Shown piece after piece: positions 19,330 through 29,036 of a stretch of 64,000 nucleotides of DNA (the first letter of the stretch is position 1; every line of letters begins with the position of its first letter). Source of the DNA: Paenilisteria riparia FSL S10-1204 (GTDB taxonomy: Bacteria; Bacillota; Bacilli; Lactobacillales; Listeriaceae); contig NZ_AODL01000024.1 in the NCBI RefSeq assembly GCF_000525995.1, positions 1-64,000 on the forward strand, given 5' to 3'. The notes under the pieces were generated by a model. The model was not told the DNA's origin, did no database searches, and worked only from the letters and a program-made list of their open reading frames with translations. The position numbers were made by a program, and so were the translations under genes.

Positions 19330-20178
19330 TCACGATTCTCTAAATCGATTTGTTGCCGCGCGTGATGCCCTTATTTGTTCAATCATATCCTCATAATGAT
19401 GCGATGCATAGAAATAAAATAAAATATCAATCACCAGAAATTGTGCCTGTCTGGAACTTGTCGCTGCACTTCGCAACTCTGTTTCCGGTGCACGCGACGT
19501 TTCCAGTGCCACATCTGTTTTTTGTTTTAATTTATTTTGACCGAAACGCGTTAAACTAATCAGCTTCAGCCCATTATTTTGCGCTTCATCTGCCAACTGC
19601 AACACTTCGCTCGTCTCACCACTATTTGAAATCGCGAAGAACAATGCCTTTTTAGAACCAGCCGCAAAAGCCATCGCTAAAATATGCGGATCAGCTATCG
19701 CTACAGCGTGTTTTCCAGCACGCATCCACTTCTGTGCAATATCCTCGGCAATCAACCAAGAAGCACCGACACCGTAAGCATAAATCGTATCCGCCTGCTG
19801 TAACATATCACAAGCCAGTAATATTTTTTCCTTATCCAACTGTCCTACTGTATCATTCAACGTCTGAACCGTGTTCGATACTAATTTACGCGTAATTTCT
19901 TCAAAATCTTCATTCGGCTCGATATCATAATAACCCGTTTTCTCAGGCTTCACAAGCTCCACCGAAAGTTTCATTTTCAGTTCGGGAAAACCATCTAGCC
20001 CCATGGAATGGCAAAAACGAATGACCGCAGCCCCACTGGCACCAGAACATCCCGCCAATTCATGAATCGACATTTTAACAATTTTGCTAGGGTCGTCCAA
20101 AATGGCGCGTCCCACTTTCGCCTCTGATTTCGGCAATTCTTCCAGCATTCCTTGAATGCGATTAATGATGCTTCCCAT
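19330..20178 (-). CDS. murR: RpiR/MurR-family transcriptional regulator
   Basis: A 282-residue regulator with an N-terminal helix-turn-helix (MSIHELAGCSGASGAAVIRFC) and a C-terminal SIS sugar-phosphate domain (IYAYGVGASWLIAEDI, then FFAISNSGETSEVLQLA). MurR proteins respond to MurNAc-6-phosphate. It follows murP after a terminator-like hairpin on the same strand, giving murQ-murP-murR. The start at 20178 (MGSIINRIQ) gives the common family N-terminus; GGAGG lies 14 nt upstream, a long spacing, so 20199 or 20202 are alternatives. Confidence 0.88.
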   Translation of the reverse strand: MGSIINRIQGMLEELPKSEAKVGRAILDDPSKIVKMSIHELAGCSGASGAAVIRFCHSMGLDGFPELKMKLSVELVKPEKTGYYDIEPNEDFEEITRKLVSNTVQTLNDTVGQLDKEKILLACDMLQQADTIYAYGVGASWLIAEDIAQKWMRAGKHAVAIADPHILAMAFAAGSKKALFFAISNSGETSEVLQLADEAQNNGLKLISLTRFGQNKLKQKTDVALETSRAPETELRSAATSSRQAQFLVIDILFYFYASHHYEDMIEQIRASRAATNRFRES

Positions 20179-20237
20179 TATAAACGTTGCCACCTCCATC
20201 ATTGCTTTTCTAATATCTCAATTATAGCACGAATTGC

Positions 20238-20277
20238 AAAAAGAAGTGAGACGAAAAACTCGTCCCACCATCTTTTT
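20238..20277 (-). terminator. Terminator or attenuator after murP
   Basis: GTGGGACG and CGTCTCAC form a stem with wobble pairs around a U-rich loop, followed by TTCTTTTT on the minus strand. It lies between murP and murR and may reduce murR expression. Confidence 0.6.
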
Positions 20278-20278
20278 G

Positions 20279-21745
20279 TTATGCTTCCACAGCTTCCATT
20301 GCATCTTTTGGTGTTCCCCACAAATACGTAAGGATGAAACCACCGATATAAGCCGCAAGTAAACCAATGACATACTCCAACCATGTATTATTAGCGATAA
20401 GCGGAATTAATGCCACGCCTGATGGACCAATGGCAATCGCACCAACGTTTCCGAAGAAGCCAATGACCGCTCCACCAATACCACCACCTAGGCATGCCGT
20501 AATGAACGGACGACCTAGCGGAATTGTAACACCGTAGATTAACGGCTCACCAATACCTAGAATACCTACAGGTAGGCCACCTTTAATCATGTTAACTAAA
20601 GGTTTATTTTTACGGCAACGCATCCAAAGTGCAATTGACGCGCCAACTTGTCCGCCACCTGCCATTGCAAGCATTGGAAGTAAGATTGTATATCCATTTT
20701 GTGCAATCATTTCAACATGAATAGGAGTCAACACTTGGTGTAACCCGAGCATTACCATCGGCAAGAACAGCGTCCCTAGAACAAATCCAGCGAACAGCCC
20801 ACCTTTTGCGATAATCCAGTTGATACTACCAACAAGGCTAGTCGAAATAACCCCGGCAAACGGCATAATAATGAATACCGTAAACAAGCCAATAATAAGC
20901 AACGCAATCATCGGTGTTAAAATAATATCCAATGAATTTGGAATCCATTTACGTAAAAATTTCTCTAACACACAAAGCAAGTAAACCGCTAAAAGTACCC
21001 CGATAATACCGCCTTGTCCTGCAACCATATCACTACCATTGAAAATGTTTTTAATCGGTGTCTCAGGCGTCACACCCATCAATAAGGTTACCCCACCGAT
21101 AGCCCCACCAAGTACGGGTGTGCCACCGAATTCTTGCGCTGTATTAATACCAACATAAATAACTAAGAATGAGAAAATACCATTTTTGATTACAGTTAAA
21201 ATCGTTACATATTGCATCCAAGTTGCTGTATCGAGATTGCCCGCTTGAATATTATTGAAAAGAATTGCCGCAATACCCGCAATTAGGCCTGCTCCAACAA
21301 ACCCTGGAATTAGTGGAACAAAAATATTAGCTACTGATTTTAATAAACGTTTAAAACCTGATGTATTATTTTGCTTTTGTTTCATGTTTGCTTTTGTCGC
21401 TGCTGCTTTTTCTTCTACGAGTTGTTTCCCTGTTTTCGCTGTATCATCACTTGTTACTGCGCTGTCAAGATTATCAGGTAATACTTCACCTAGCTTCACA
21501 CCAGCCATGTCACACATCGCGCCGGCTACTTTATTTACAAAGCCCGGTCCAACGATGATTTGAAGTGTGTCGTCTTCTACGACACCTAAAACGCCTGGTG
21601 CCTTTTTAAGACCTTCCACATTTACTTTACTTGTATCTTTAATTCCTAAACGCACGCGAGTCATACAATGTGCGATTTTAGAAACGTTTTCCATGCCGCC
21701 AACTTCTTCAAAAATCTTTTGACCTAAGTCTTGTTCTTTTGTCAT
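20279..21745 (-). CDS. murP: PTS EIIBC component, N-acetylmuramic-acid specific type
   Basis: A sugar phosphotransferase permease of 488 residues that imports and phosphorylates its sugar. The EIIB domain (about 1-90) has the phosphorylated Cys in KIAHCMTRVRLGI. A linker of about 50 residues rich in Ala/Lys follows, then the ten-helix EIIC domain, with GIGEPLIYGVTIPLGRPF as the substrate motif. No EIIA domain is fused, as for known MurP, so a cellular EIIA-Glc is needed. Substrate assignment rests on position directly after murQ and before murR. Confidence 0.87.
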   Translation of the reverse strand: MTKEQDLGQKIFEEVGGMENVSKIAHCMTRVRLGIKDTSKVNVEGLKKAPGVLGVVEDDTLQIIVGPGFVNKVAGAMCDMAGVKLGEVLPDNLDSAVTSDDTAKTGKQLVEEKAAATKANMKQKQNNTSGFKRLLKSVANIFVPLIPGFVGAGLIAGIAAILFNNIQAGNLDTATWMQYVTILTVIKNGIFSFLVIYVGINTAQEFGGTPVLGGAIGGVTLLMGVTPETPIKNIFNGSDMVAGQGGIIGVLLAVYLLCVLEKFLRKWIPNSLDIILTPMIALLIIGLFTVFIIMPFAGVISTSLVGSINWIIAKGGLFAGFVLGTLFLPMVMLGLHQVLTPIHVEMIAQNGYTILLPMLAMAGGGQVGASIALWMRCRKNKPLVNMIKGGLPVGILGIGEPLIYGVTIPLGRPFITACLGGGIGGAVIGFFGNVGAIAIGPSGVALIPLIANNTWLEYVIGLLAAYIGGFILTYLWGTPKDAMEAVEA

Positions 21746-21759
21746 GTTCGCTCACTCCT

Positions 21760-22644
21760 TTATAATGTCCGTCGGATGAAACCGTCTGCATCTGCTAATT
21801 TTTCTGTGGCTGTCGCAAAGTCCGTTTTGGTTAAAATCATGACGATTGCTGTTTTCACGTGTTGGTTTGCTAATTCGTAATAGTTTGCTGCTGTATCGTA
21901 ATCGCATTCTGTCGCTTCCATGATGATACGTTTCGAACGTTCTACCAGTTTTTCGTTGGTAGGCATCACATCGACCATCAAATTTTTGTAGACTTTTCCG
22001 ATACCAATCATAGAAATCGTGGAAATCATGTTTAGTACGAGTTTCTGCGCTGTACCCGCTTTCAAACGTGTGGAACCAGTAAGAATTTCAGGACCACAAT
22101 CCACTTCAATCGCTGTATCTGCATGTGCGGAGATTGCTGCACCTGTGTTACAAGATAGCGCACCTGTTTTGGCACCAATTTGTTTGGCATAATCTAACGC
22201 ACCGATAACATAAGGCGTACGACCACTTGCCGCAATACCTAATACATAATCATCTGCTGTTAGCGCAATACCCTCTAAGTCTTCTTTACCCAAAATCACC
22301 GAGTCTTCAGCACCTTCTATCGCTTGTAAAAATGCTTTCTCGCCGCCTGCTATTAAACCAACAACCATTGTCGCCGGAACTCCAAACGTCGGAACACATT
22401 CTGCGGCATCCAGTACACCAAGACGGCCACTTGTTCCAGCGCCGACATAAACCAATCGACCACCTTTTTTAAAACTTGTAATCACATCTTTGATAACGGT
22501 TTCAATTGACGCAAGATTTGCAGCAATCGCACCTGTCACTTTTGCATCTTCATCATTCATTATTTGTAACGCTTCTTTCACTGATAGCGTATCTAAAGAT
22601 GCTGTTTTTTCATTTCGTTTTTCCGTAGATAAATTCTCTAACAT
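21760..22644 (-). CDS. murQ: N-acetylmuramic acid 6-phosphate etherase
   Basis: It cleaves the lactyl ether of MurNAc-6P, giving GlcNAc-6P and D-lactate. It has 294 residues with a SIS fold. Motifs: LVYVGAGTSGRLGVLDAAEC, then LGIAASGRTPYVIGAL and VDCGPEILTGSTRLKAGTAQK with the catalytic Glu. First gene of the murQ-murP-murR operon, 14 bp ahead of murP. Confidence 0.95.
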   Translation of the reverse strand: MLENLSTEKRNEKTASLDTLSVKEALQIMNDEDAKVTGAIAANLASIETVIKDVITSFKKGGRLVYVGAGTSGRLGVLDAAECVPTFGVPATMVVGLIAGGEKAFLQAIEGAEDSVILGKEDLEGIALTADDYVLGIAASGRTPYVIGALDYAKQIGAKTGALSCNTGAAISAHADTAIEVDCGPEILTGSTRLKAGTAQKLVLNMISTISMIGIGKVYKNLMVDVMPTNEKLVERSKRIIMEATECDYDTAANYYELANQHVKTAIVMILTKTDFATATEKLADADGFIRRTL

Positions 22645-22670
22645 TGTAAGAACACCTCTTTCATGATTTT

Positions 22671-22699
22671 ATTGTACCTCATTCGGAATTAAATTTCAA
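22671..22699 (-). promoter_or_regulatory. Promoter of murQ-murP
   Basis: TTGAAA (22699-22694), 17-bp spacer, TACAAT (22676-22671) on the minus strand, 27 bp before the murQ start codon. Confidence 0.65.
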
Positions 22700-22716
22700 T
22701 ATTTATTTTCATATTT

Positions 22717-22731
22717 TGAAATAAAGTTTCA
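22717..22731. promoter_or_regulatory. Candidate MurR operator upstream of murQ
   Basis: TGAAATAAAGTTTCA is a perfect 5-bp inverted repeat (TGAAA/TTTCA) with a 5-bp spacer, 17 bp upstream of the -35 box. Extra TGAAA half-sites lie between it and the promoter. The same site, differing at one base, overlaps the mupG promoter at 36901-36915. Confidence 0.65.
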
Positions 22732-22740
22732 TTTTTGTGT

Positions 22741-22771
22741 CAAAAAAAACAGCCTAACATTAGTTGCTAAG
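22741..22771 (-). terminator. Terminator of the transglycosylase gene
   Basis: The minus-strand RNA forms GCTTAGC / GTTAGGC (7 bp, two wobble pairs), followed by CTG and eight U residues. Confidence 0.65.
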
Positions 22772-23281
22772 CCATTCATTATTTGTTAATTCTTTTACTT
22801 TAATATGTTTTTTAAAATTCTTTGCTAGTTTTTTATTATAATTCGTGTTTTGATCCGTCCAGTCTGTGCCGCGTTGTGTCGGCCAGCCTGATGTGTTCGC
22901 AATATAGGTTAGCATTTGGATTCCTTCTAAGCCTTTTCCTTGTGCGCGTTCGTAAGCTCTCGTCATGTTTGTAATTGCAACTTCAATATTTTTGGTTGGA
23001 TCTAATAGGTCGTCATCATTCCATTCTTCTGGAGCTAAACCGCCACGATGAAGTTGAAATAAGCCAAACGAGCTACCATGGTCACCGATTGTTTTAGGAT
23101 CAAAGCCGCTTTCTGTTTCTGCTATAGAAAGTGGAATCCACGCCGGAATATCATGTTTTTTTGCTGTTTCGGTAATCATCGTCATCATTTCAGCGCGTTC
23201 CTGATGTACTTGATAAAAGTGAAACACGAGCGCGCAACTAGCCAGTACACCCAGTATAAAAATAAATGTCTCTCTTTTCAT
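22760..23281 (-). CDS. Membrane-anchored lytic transglycosylase (SLT fold)
   Basis: A 173-residue protein with an N-terminal signal anchor (ETFIFILGVLASCALVFHFYQV) and a lysozyme-like domain. The putative catalytic Glu is in LSIAETESGFDPKTIG, followed by the SSFGLFQLHRGG motif. It probably cleaves peptidoglycan glycan strands outside the membrane, releasing anhydro-muropeptides. Its neighbours are the MurNAc recycling operon and a two-component system, consistent with wall turnover, though co-regulation is not shown. Confidence 0.8.
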   Translation of the reverse strand: MKRETFIFILGVLASCALVFHFYQVHQERAEMMTMITETAKKHDIPAWIPLSIAETESGFDPKTIGDHGSSFGLFQLHRGGLAPEEWNDDDLLDPTKNIEVAITNMTRAYERAQGKGLEGIQMLTYIANTSGWPTQRGTDWTDQNTNYNKKLAKNFKKHIKVKELTNNEWLSN

Positions 23282-23285
23282 AACC

Positions 23286-23417
23286 TTAACCTCTCAAATA
23301 ATAAGATAATAAATTTGCAGCTTGCATTGTCTCCTCTGGCTTCCATATCCATATCATTAGCGCAATAGCGACAAGTACCACAAGTGCTATGCTCGTTATA
23401 ATGTTTTTTGTTTTCAT
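23286..23417 (-). CDS. Small single-pass membrane peptide
   Basis: A 43-residue ORF, starting MKTKNIITSIALVVLVAIAL, with one predicted transmembrane helix (about residues 6-25) and a short tail ending NLLSYYLRG. The start is supported by AGGAGAGGGG upstream. It fills the gap between the sensor kinase and the transglycosylase, with a 4-bp gap to the latter. Function unknown. It could tether or modulate one of these neighbours, or it could be a spacer peptide. Confidence 0.6.
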   Translation of the reverse strand: MKTKNIITSIALVVLVAIALMIWIWKPEETMQAANLLSYYLRG

Positions 23418-23438
23418 ACTTGCTTCCCCTCTCCTAAA

Positions 23439-24809
23439 TCAAGCTATATCAAAAATAAGATAAAATGTAATCCAGTCATCTTGTAATGTGGCGCCAAAGT
23501 CATATTTATGTTGCTCCATCACAGCCTGAACAATCGCAAGGCCTAGCCCTGTTCCAGAAAAATTCTTATTGCGCGATGCTTCGCGTACGTAAAACGGCTT
23601 CCAAAGATGTTCTAAAACAGCCGAATCACGGATGGTTGTCTTATTTTGAATCAGAAAGTAAAGTTTACCGTCTTGCGCATGCCATTCTATTTTCATTTGC
23701 TTTGTAACACCATATTTCATCGCGTTTGTCAGTAAATTATTGAACACCATTTCCATTTTCACACGATCCGCTAAAATCGTGATTTTTGGGTCTGCTTCTG
23801 ATTTTATTCGCACATCGACATCCATCATGTCTTGATAATTCGCTAGTAAGCCGTCAAATAACGCTCGAACCTCTATCTTTTCTATATTTAATGGGTCTGC
23901 TTCCATTTTAGAGAACCGTAGTAGCTCCTCAATAATTAGACCAATTTGATCCGTCTGCTTCACAATCGTTTTCATATATGTTCCGTCGTCCAAACCGTCC
24001 TCAATACCCATACTATAAGCCTTAATTAAAGCAAGCGGCGTCTTCAATTCATGCGTTAAATCCGCCATGAAATACTTCAAATCTTTATTCCGTCGCAGCA
24101 ACTCATGATGCGCTGTTTTCAAATCATCACTCATCACATTAATACTTGTCGCCAAGTCCTCTAGTTCGTCCTTTGTATTGATTGCCACTTTTTCAAAATT
24201 TAATTTCGAAATATGATCTGCAACAATCCGAAGTTCCTCCAGCGGTTTCGTTATTTTTTGAGAGAAGAAAACCGTGAGCGCGACAACTAAAATCGTACCG
24301 AACAGCATGATCATAAAGTTGAATTCATTAATAATTTTCGCCGTTTCATTGTAATCTGCGATCGAAACTCCCGCCAAAACAAGTAAGCCATCTTTCTCAT
24401 TCAGGCTCACAAGAAAACTCGATTTCTGTTTCCCTTGATCATACAATTTATTCACAATAGCTCCGTTTTTCAGCTGATTTACTGTCTCATCAGTTACCCA
24501 GAAACGGTTCAGTGCGATTTGCTTACGTGACAATGCCAGCCCCAACATTTCATTGAGATTTTCCACACTCGTACTAAGCGGCTCTGAAACAATTGTCACA
24601 TCATACTTCTTCTCCAACTGCGTCATATCGGTCTCAATCTTTCGCTTATCCCAGCGCTCTACTGCTTTCATCGCCTGTGTTACCCGCTGATTCATCTCAT
24701 GAAAATAATATTTCGGCAAGAAAAATTGGTTCAAAAGGATTGATAACACAAAGACACCAATCACAACGGCAGAAATTCGCCATGTAAGCTTCCTGCCAAG
24801 TCTACTCAT
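23439..24809 (-). CDS. Sensor histidine kinase
   Basis: A 456-residue membrane sensor. An N-terminal TM helix (ISAVVIGVFVLSILLNQFF) and a second near residue 165-185 flank an extracellular domain of about 130 residues. A HAMP linker follows, then the H-box FMADLTHELKTPLALIKAYS with the phosphorylated His, and the ATPase N-box NNLLTNAMKYG and G-box GTGLGLAIVQAV. The ATG at 24809 overlaps the stop of the response regulator gene. The signal is unknown; neighbouring wall genes suggest an envelope signal. Confidence 0.9.
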   Translation of the reverse strand: MSRLGRKLTWRISAVVIGVFVLSILLNQFFLPKYYFHEMNQRVTQAMKAVERWDKRKIETDMTQLEKKYDVTIVSEPLSTSVENLNEMLGLALSRKQIALNRFWVTDETVNQLKNGAIVNKLYDQGKQKSSFLVSLNEKDGLLVLAGVSIADYNETAKIINEFNFMIMLFGTILVVALTVFFSQKITKPLEELRIVADHISKLNFEKVAINTKDELEDLATSINVMSDDLKTAHHELLRRNKDLKYFMADLTHELKTPLALIKAYSMGIEDGLDDGTYMKTIVKQTDQIGLIIEELLRFSKMEADPLNIEKIEVRALFDGLLANYQDMMDVDVRIKSEADPKITILADRVKMEMVFNNLLTNAMKYGVTKQMKIEWHAQDGKLYFLIQNKTTIRDSAVLEHLWKPFYVREASRNKNFSGTGLGLAIVQAVMEQHKYDFGATLQDDWITFYLIFDIA

Positions 24810-25458
24810 CCGAAGCCTCGAGACTATATCCCATTCCACGATGTGTTTTAATCAGTGAACCGCCTATTTTTTCACGGAGTCTGCGAATGTGTGTGTCAAT
24901 GGTCCGTTCCTCGCCTTCATAATCAATACCCCAAACAAGATCTAATAGCTGTGTTCGATTTAAAATCCCGCCTTTATTTTGGCATAAGACGCGCATCAAT
25001 CCATATTCGGTTTTCGTTGCGTTTAAATCACTGCCATCTTTGTATAGTTTTTTGGCGTATGTATCGATCGTGATATCCGCTATTTGAATTACATTATGAA
25101 ATCCAGTTAGATTCTTGGCACGCGCTAGTAACGCTTTTGGAAAAAAAGGTTTCTTCACATAATCATCGGCTCCCGCCTCCAATGCGAAATATTCATCCTC
25201 TCCTTCACTTCTAGCTGTCAACATCATTACTTTCAATCCGCTAGTCGCCTTCATTTCCTTACAAACTTCGATACCATTAATACCTGGCATCATCCAATCA
25301 AGTACCGCTAAATCTAGTTTTTCTTCGTAAAATATCGTTAATGCTTCCTCGCCAGTTTCTGCTTGAAAGACAGTAAAACCTTCTTTTTCAAAATACGCAC
25401 ATACTATCCTTAACATATCTTTTTGATCATCGGCAATAAGTACATTCATGTTCATCAC
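24802..25458 (-). CDS. OmpR/PhoB-family response regulator
   Basis: A 218-residue regulator. The receiver domain has the acidic pocket (LIADDQ), the phosphoacceptor in LAVLDWMMPG and the Lys in DDYVKKPF. The winged-helix domain ends with EERTIDTHIRRLREKIGG and THRGMGYSL. It precedes and overlaps the kinase gene. The start may be 25458, 25455 or 25449 (MNVLIAD); the ribosome-binding site is weak. Confidence 0.9.
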   Translation of the reverse strand: MMNMNVLIADDQKDMLRIVCAYFEKEGFTVFQAETGEEALTIFYEEKLDLAVLDWMMPGINGIEVCKEMKATSGLKVMMLTARSEGEDEYFALEAGADDYVKKPFFPKALLARAKNLTGFHNVIQIADITIDTYAKKLYKDGSDLNATKTEYGLMRVLCQNKGGILNRTQLLDLVWGIDYEGEERTIDTHIRRLREKIGGSLIKTHRGMGYSLEASDE

Positions 25459-25542
25459 CCTAATATATCTTTTTTATTATCATATCATATATTTGTAACG
25501 CCAAATTGACAAAAAGGAAACCTTTAAGAATTCTTTAAAAAT

Positions 25543-25584
25543 CAAAAAACCACTTCATCCCATCAAGGCGAAAAAGTGGTTCGG
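25543..25584 (-). terminator. Terminator of leuS
   Basis: AACCACTT (25548-25555) pairs with AAGTGGTT (25574-25581). On the minus strand the stem is followed by TTTTTTGA. Confidence 0.8.
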
Positions 25585-25592
25585 TATGCTAC

Positions 25593-28007
25593 TTAGTTAG
25601 CAACAATATTGACTAGTTTCCCTGGCACAGCAATGACTTTGCGTACTGTTTTGCCAGTGATTTCTTCTTTGATTTTATCATTATTACGTGCTAGTTCTTC
25701 CAAAGCTTCACGGCTTAGGTCTTTAGCAACTGTGACTTTCGCTCTTACTTTGCCGTTTACTTGCAAGACGATTTCTACTTCATCTTCGACTAGTTTTGAC
25801 TCGTCAAATGTTGGCCACGCTTCATACGTAATTGTTTCCGTATGGCCTAGACGGTGCCAAAGTTCTTCGGCCAAGTGAGGCGCAATTGGTGAGAGCAGTT
25901 GTGCGAATCCTTCTGCGTAAGATTTCGGCACGGTAGTCGCTTTGTAGGAGTCATTAATAAAAATCATCAATTGCGAAATACCTGTATTGAAACGCAGGTT
26001 TTCGTAGTGTTCGGTAACCATTTTAACCATTTGGTGATAAGATTTCTCAAGATTAACATTGGCTTCTGGCGTTATTTTCGCGTTAATTTCACCTGTTTCT
26101 TCTTCAATGAACAAACGCCAAACTCGGTCCAAGAATTTACGCGCGCCTTCTAAACCACTCGCATTCCATGGAATCGAAGCTTCCAGAGGTCCCATGAACA
26201 TTTCGTAAAGGCGTAGCGTGTCAGCACCGTATTGTTCGACAACATCATCCGGATTGACAACATTGCCGCGAGATTTACTCATTTTTTCATTGTTTCCACC
26301 CAAAATCATCCCTTGGTTAAACAGTTTTTGGAATGGTTCTTTTGTTGGAACAACACCGATATCGTAGAGGAATTTATGCCAGAAACGAGCGTAAAGCAAG
26401 TGCAATACAGCATGCTCAGCACCGCCAATATATACATCGACTGGAAGCCATTTTTCAAGTTTTGCTTTATCGGCAAGTTCTTCTGTGTTTTCAGGATCGA
26501 TATAACGCAAGAAGTACCAGCTTGAGCCAGCCCATTGTGGCATCGTATTTGTTTCGCGCATGCCTTTGCGGCCATTTGCATCCGTCACATTCACCCAATC
26601 CGTTAGGTTAGCAAGTGGCGATTCACCAGTTCCAGACGGCTTAATTTCCGTTGCTTTCGGAAGCAACAGTGGCAATTCTGATTCTGGAATCGTCGTTGTT
26701 TCGCCATCTTCCCAATGAATAATAGGAATAGGCTCACCCCAATAGCGTTGGCGACTGAATAACCAGTCACGCAAACGGAAACTGATTTTACGCGTACCAG
26801 CGCCGTTTTCTTCCAACCAAGTAATCATTTTGGTGATCGCATCGTCTTTATTTAGTCCATCCAAAAATGCAGAATTGATATGGTCGCCATCGCCAGTATA
26901 GGCTGCTTCTTCCACGTTTCCACCAGCAAGTACCGCTTTAATTGGCAAACCGAACTGTTTCGCAAAATCGTAATCGCGCTCATCATGTGCAGGTACCGCC
27001 ATAATCGCACCAGTTCCGTATTGAATCAATACATAATCAGCAATCCAAATCGGCATTTCTTCTCCGTTTGCTGGATTAATCGCATAAGCGCCCGTAAATA
27101 CGCCCGTCTTATCTTTCGCAAGGTCTGTACGTTCTAGTTCGCTTTTAAGCTCAACTTGTTTCTGGTACGCTGCAACCGCTTCTTTTTGATCTGCCGTCAC
27201 GATTTTATCCACCAAATCATGCTCTGGTGCAAGCACTGCATACGTTGCTCCAAAAAGCGTATCCGGGCGCGTCGTAAACACCGTAAATTCCGCATCGCTA
27301 TCCTTCACTTGGAAAGACACTTCCGCACCTTCCGAACGTCCAATCCAGTTGCGTTGCATATCTTTAATATTCTCCGGCCAGTCTACCAAATCCAAATCAT
27401 CCAACAAACGATCCGCGTACGCCGTAATTTTCAACATCCATTGACGCATTGGCTTACGGAAAACCGGGAAGCCTCCACGTTCACTTTTGCCGTCGATAAC
27501 TTCCTCATTCGCAAGCACCGTTCCAAGCGCAGGACACCAGTTCACCGCAACTTCAGCCTCGTACGCCAAGCCTTTTTCGTATAGTTTTGTAAAAATCCAT
27601 TGTGTCCATTTATAATAGCTAGGGTCAGTCGTATTAATCTCACGATCCCAGTCATATGAGAAACCTAGCGCCTTAATTTGGCGAGTAAAGTTCGCAATAT
27701 TATGCGCCGTAAATTCAGCTGGATCATTTCCTGTATCAATCGCATATTGCTCAGCAGGCAAACCAAATGCATCCCAACCAATCGGGTGAAGCACGTTATA
27801 GCCTTGCATCCGCTTCATACGAGACAAAATATCTGTCGCCGTGTAGCCTTCCGGATGTCCTACATGTAGACCAGCTCCCGATGGATAAGGAAACATATCG
27901 AGTGCATAAAAATTCGCTTTATCCGCGTCTTCCGTTGTTTTAAAAGTCTTCTCAGATTCCCATTTCTTCTGCCATCTCGGCTCCAACTCTTTGTGATTAA
28001 ACGTCAT
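25593..28007 (-). CDS. leuS: Leucyl-tRNA synthetase
   Basis: It charges tRNA-Leu. It has 804 residues, the usual bacterial length. The HIGH-type motif is [17 protein letters not shown] and the KMSKS motif is [17 protein letters not shown]. The CP1 editing domain carries [12 protein letters not shown] and [16 protein letters not shown]. The ATG at 28007 (MTFNHKEL) has AAAGGGAG upstream. The longer frame to 28241 runs through the T-box leader and is not real. Confidence 0.97.
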   Translation of the reverse strand: MTFNHKELEPRWQKKWESEKTFKTTEDADKANFYALDMFPYPSGAGLHVGHPEGYTATDILSRMKRMQGYNVLHPIGWDAFGLPAEQYAIDTGNDPAEFTAHNIANFTRQIKALGFSYDWDREINTTDPSYYKWTQWIFTKLYEKGLAYEAEVAVNWCPALGTVLANEEVIDGKSERGGFPVFRKPMRQWMLKITAYADRLLDDLDLVDWPENIKDMQRNWIGRSEGAEVSFQVKDSDAEFTVFTTRPDTLFGATYAVLAPEHDLVDKIVTADQKEAVAAYQKQVELKSELERTDLAKDKTGVFTGAYAINPANGEEMPIWIADYVLIQYGTGAIMAVPAHDERDYDFAKQFGLPIKAVLAGGNVEEAAYTGDGDHINSAFLDGLNKDDAITKMITWLEENGAGTRKISFRLRDWLFSRQRYWGEPIPIIHWEDGETTTIPESELPLLLPKATEIKPSGTGESPLANLTDWVNVTDANGRKGMRETNTMPQWAGSSWYFLRYIDPENTEELADKAKLEKWLPVDVYIGGAEHAVLHLLYARFWHKFLYDIGVVPTKEPFQKLFNQGMILGGNNEKMSKSRGNVVNPDDVVEQYGADTLRLYEMFMGPLEASIPWNASGLEGARKFLDRVWRLFIEEETGEINAKITPEANVNLEKSYHQMVKMVTEHYENLRFNTGISQLMIFINDSYKATTVPKSYAEGFAQLLSPIAPHLAEELWHRLGHTETITYEAWPTFDESKLVEDEVEIVLQVNGKVRAKVTVAKDLSREALEELARNNDKIKEEITGKTVRKVIAVPGKLVNIVAN

Positions 28008-28044
28008 TTTCCAAAACTCCCTTTCGTATCGTGCTATGGGCGTA

Positions 28045-28295
28045 AACAAAAAAATCCCATAGCAAAAAAATGCCATGGGACGAGAGTATCCAGCTCCCGC
28101 GGTACCACCCAAATTAGTGTGTCCACTCAACTCAATATCTTTAACGCAGATAATACGGCGGTCTAAAACCACATCTATGCTCCAAGGCAAGTTCATGCGC
28201 CAACGTGTGTGACTTGCAGCAACCGTCACCTCTCTATACACGAATCTATCGCACTACTACTCCTCTTCTTCGCGAATCAATAGCTCTATTGTAGC
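28045..28295 (-). ncRNA. Leu T-box leader of leuS
   Basis: The T-box core GGGTGGTACCGCGGG (28110-28096) precedes a terminator (TCCCATGGCA / TGCTATGGGA, arms within 28054-28080) with a U-run. A candidate specifier CTT (28191-28189), a Leu codon, lies in GCATGAACTTGCC. The 5' end is estimated. Confidence 0.9.
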
Positions 28296-28320
28296 CTATA
28301 AGAAACGCTTTGACAACCTT

Positions 28321-28955
28321 TTAAATAGGCGCTTTATCAAGTGAAGTCAACCAGATCATCTCTACTTTATCATTCCAAAAACCAAAACGTAATTCAATAT
28401 TATTATCCTTATCTTCATAAACAAGCTCCTGCTCATATCGATCTGATTTCGTCAAATCACGATACGATGACCCATAAGCTTTCGTTACCTGATTTACAGA
28501 ATCGCCAAAACCAATGCCGCGACCCGTTTTTAAATTATCGCTTGCATACTCGATATGAATAACTCGATTCTTATCCGCATCTTCTATCGACACCCAATAC
28601 GACGCTTTTTTTTCCTTTTTTTAGGAACTAAAACCTTCATCTGTTTCGCAAGTGACTTATCCGTCACAGGCTTTGAAGTAAAATCTTTTTTCTGCGTACT
28701 TTCATCCAGTACCTGATTTACTTTCGTTCCTTCTACCGATTCCGAAGAAAGGTCCGTGGACGCAACTTGCTTATGAATCTCATAATAAGGGCTCCCAGTC
28801 ACAAAGAATGTCTGTCTAAAAAACACTACCATTAGCCCCGCCAGCAAAACAAGCGCCGCGACACCAAGCCAATGTTTCTTCATATTAAATTTCCCGTAAA
28901 AAGCAGTGGCAACCATCAAACAAAGAATCGCCAAAACCAGATATAAAATTATCAT
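28321..28955 (-). CDS. Uncharacterised membrane-anchored protein (frame break at poly-A tracts)
   Basis: I do not recognise the family. The N-terminal part has two hydrophobic helices (MIILYLVLAILCLMVATAFYG and a second at about 28-46), then a polar linker. The C-terminal part (VSIEDADKNRVIHIEYASDN, then GIGFGDSVNQVTKAYGSSY) looks like a small extracytoplasmic beta domain. Two adjacent A-tracts (28606-28613 and 28616-28622) break the frame. Shortening each by one restores VPKKGKKASYWVSIED and a 210-residue protein. Located between leuS and a permease gene. Confidence 0.6.
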
Positions 28956-29036
28956 TCTCCCACTTCTTTCACATTTCCCAAAGTCTTCTTAAAAAATAGC
29001 ATAGTTATGCGAATAAAGCAACGAAAATAAGCCGTA

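Noticed and set aside
28007-28241. N-terminal extension of LeuRS
   Set aside because: The region holds the T-box leader; the ATG at 28007 has a proper ribosome-binding site and gives the family length.
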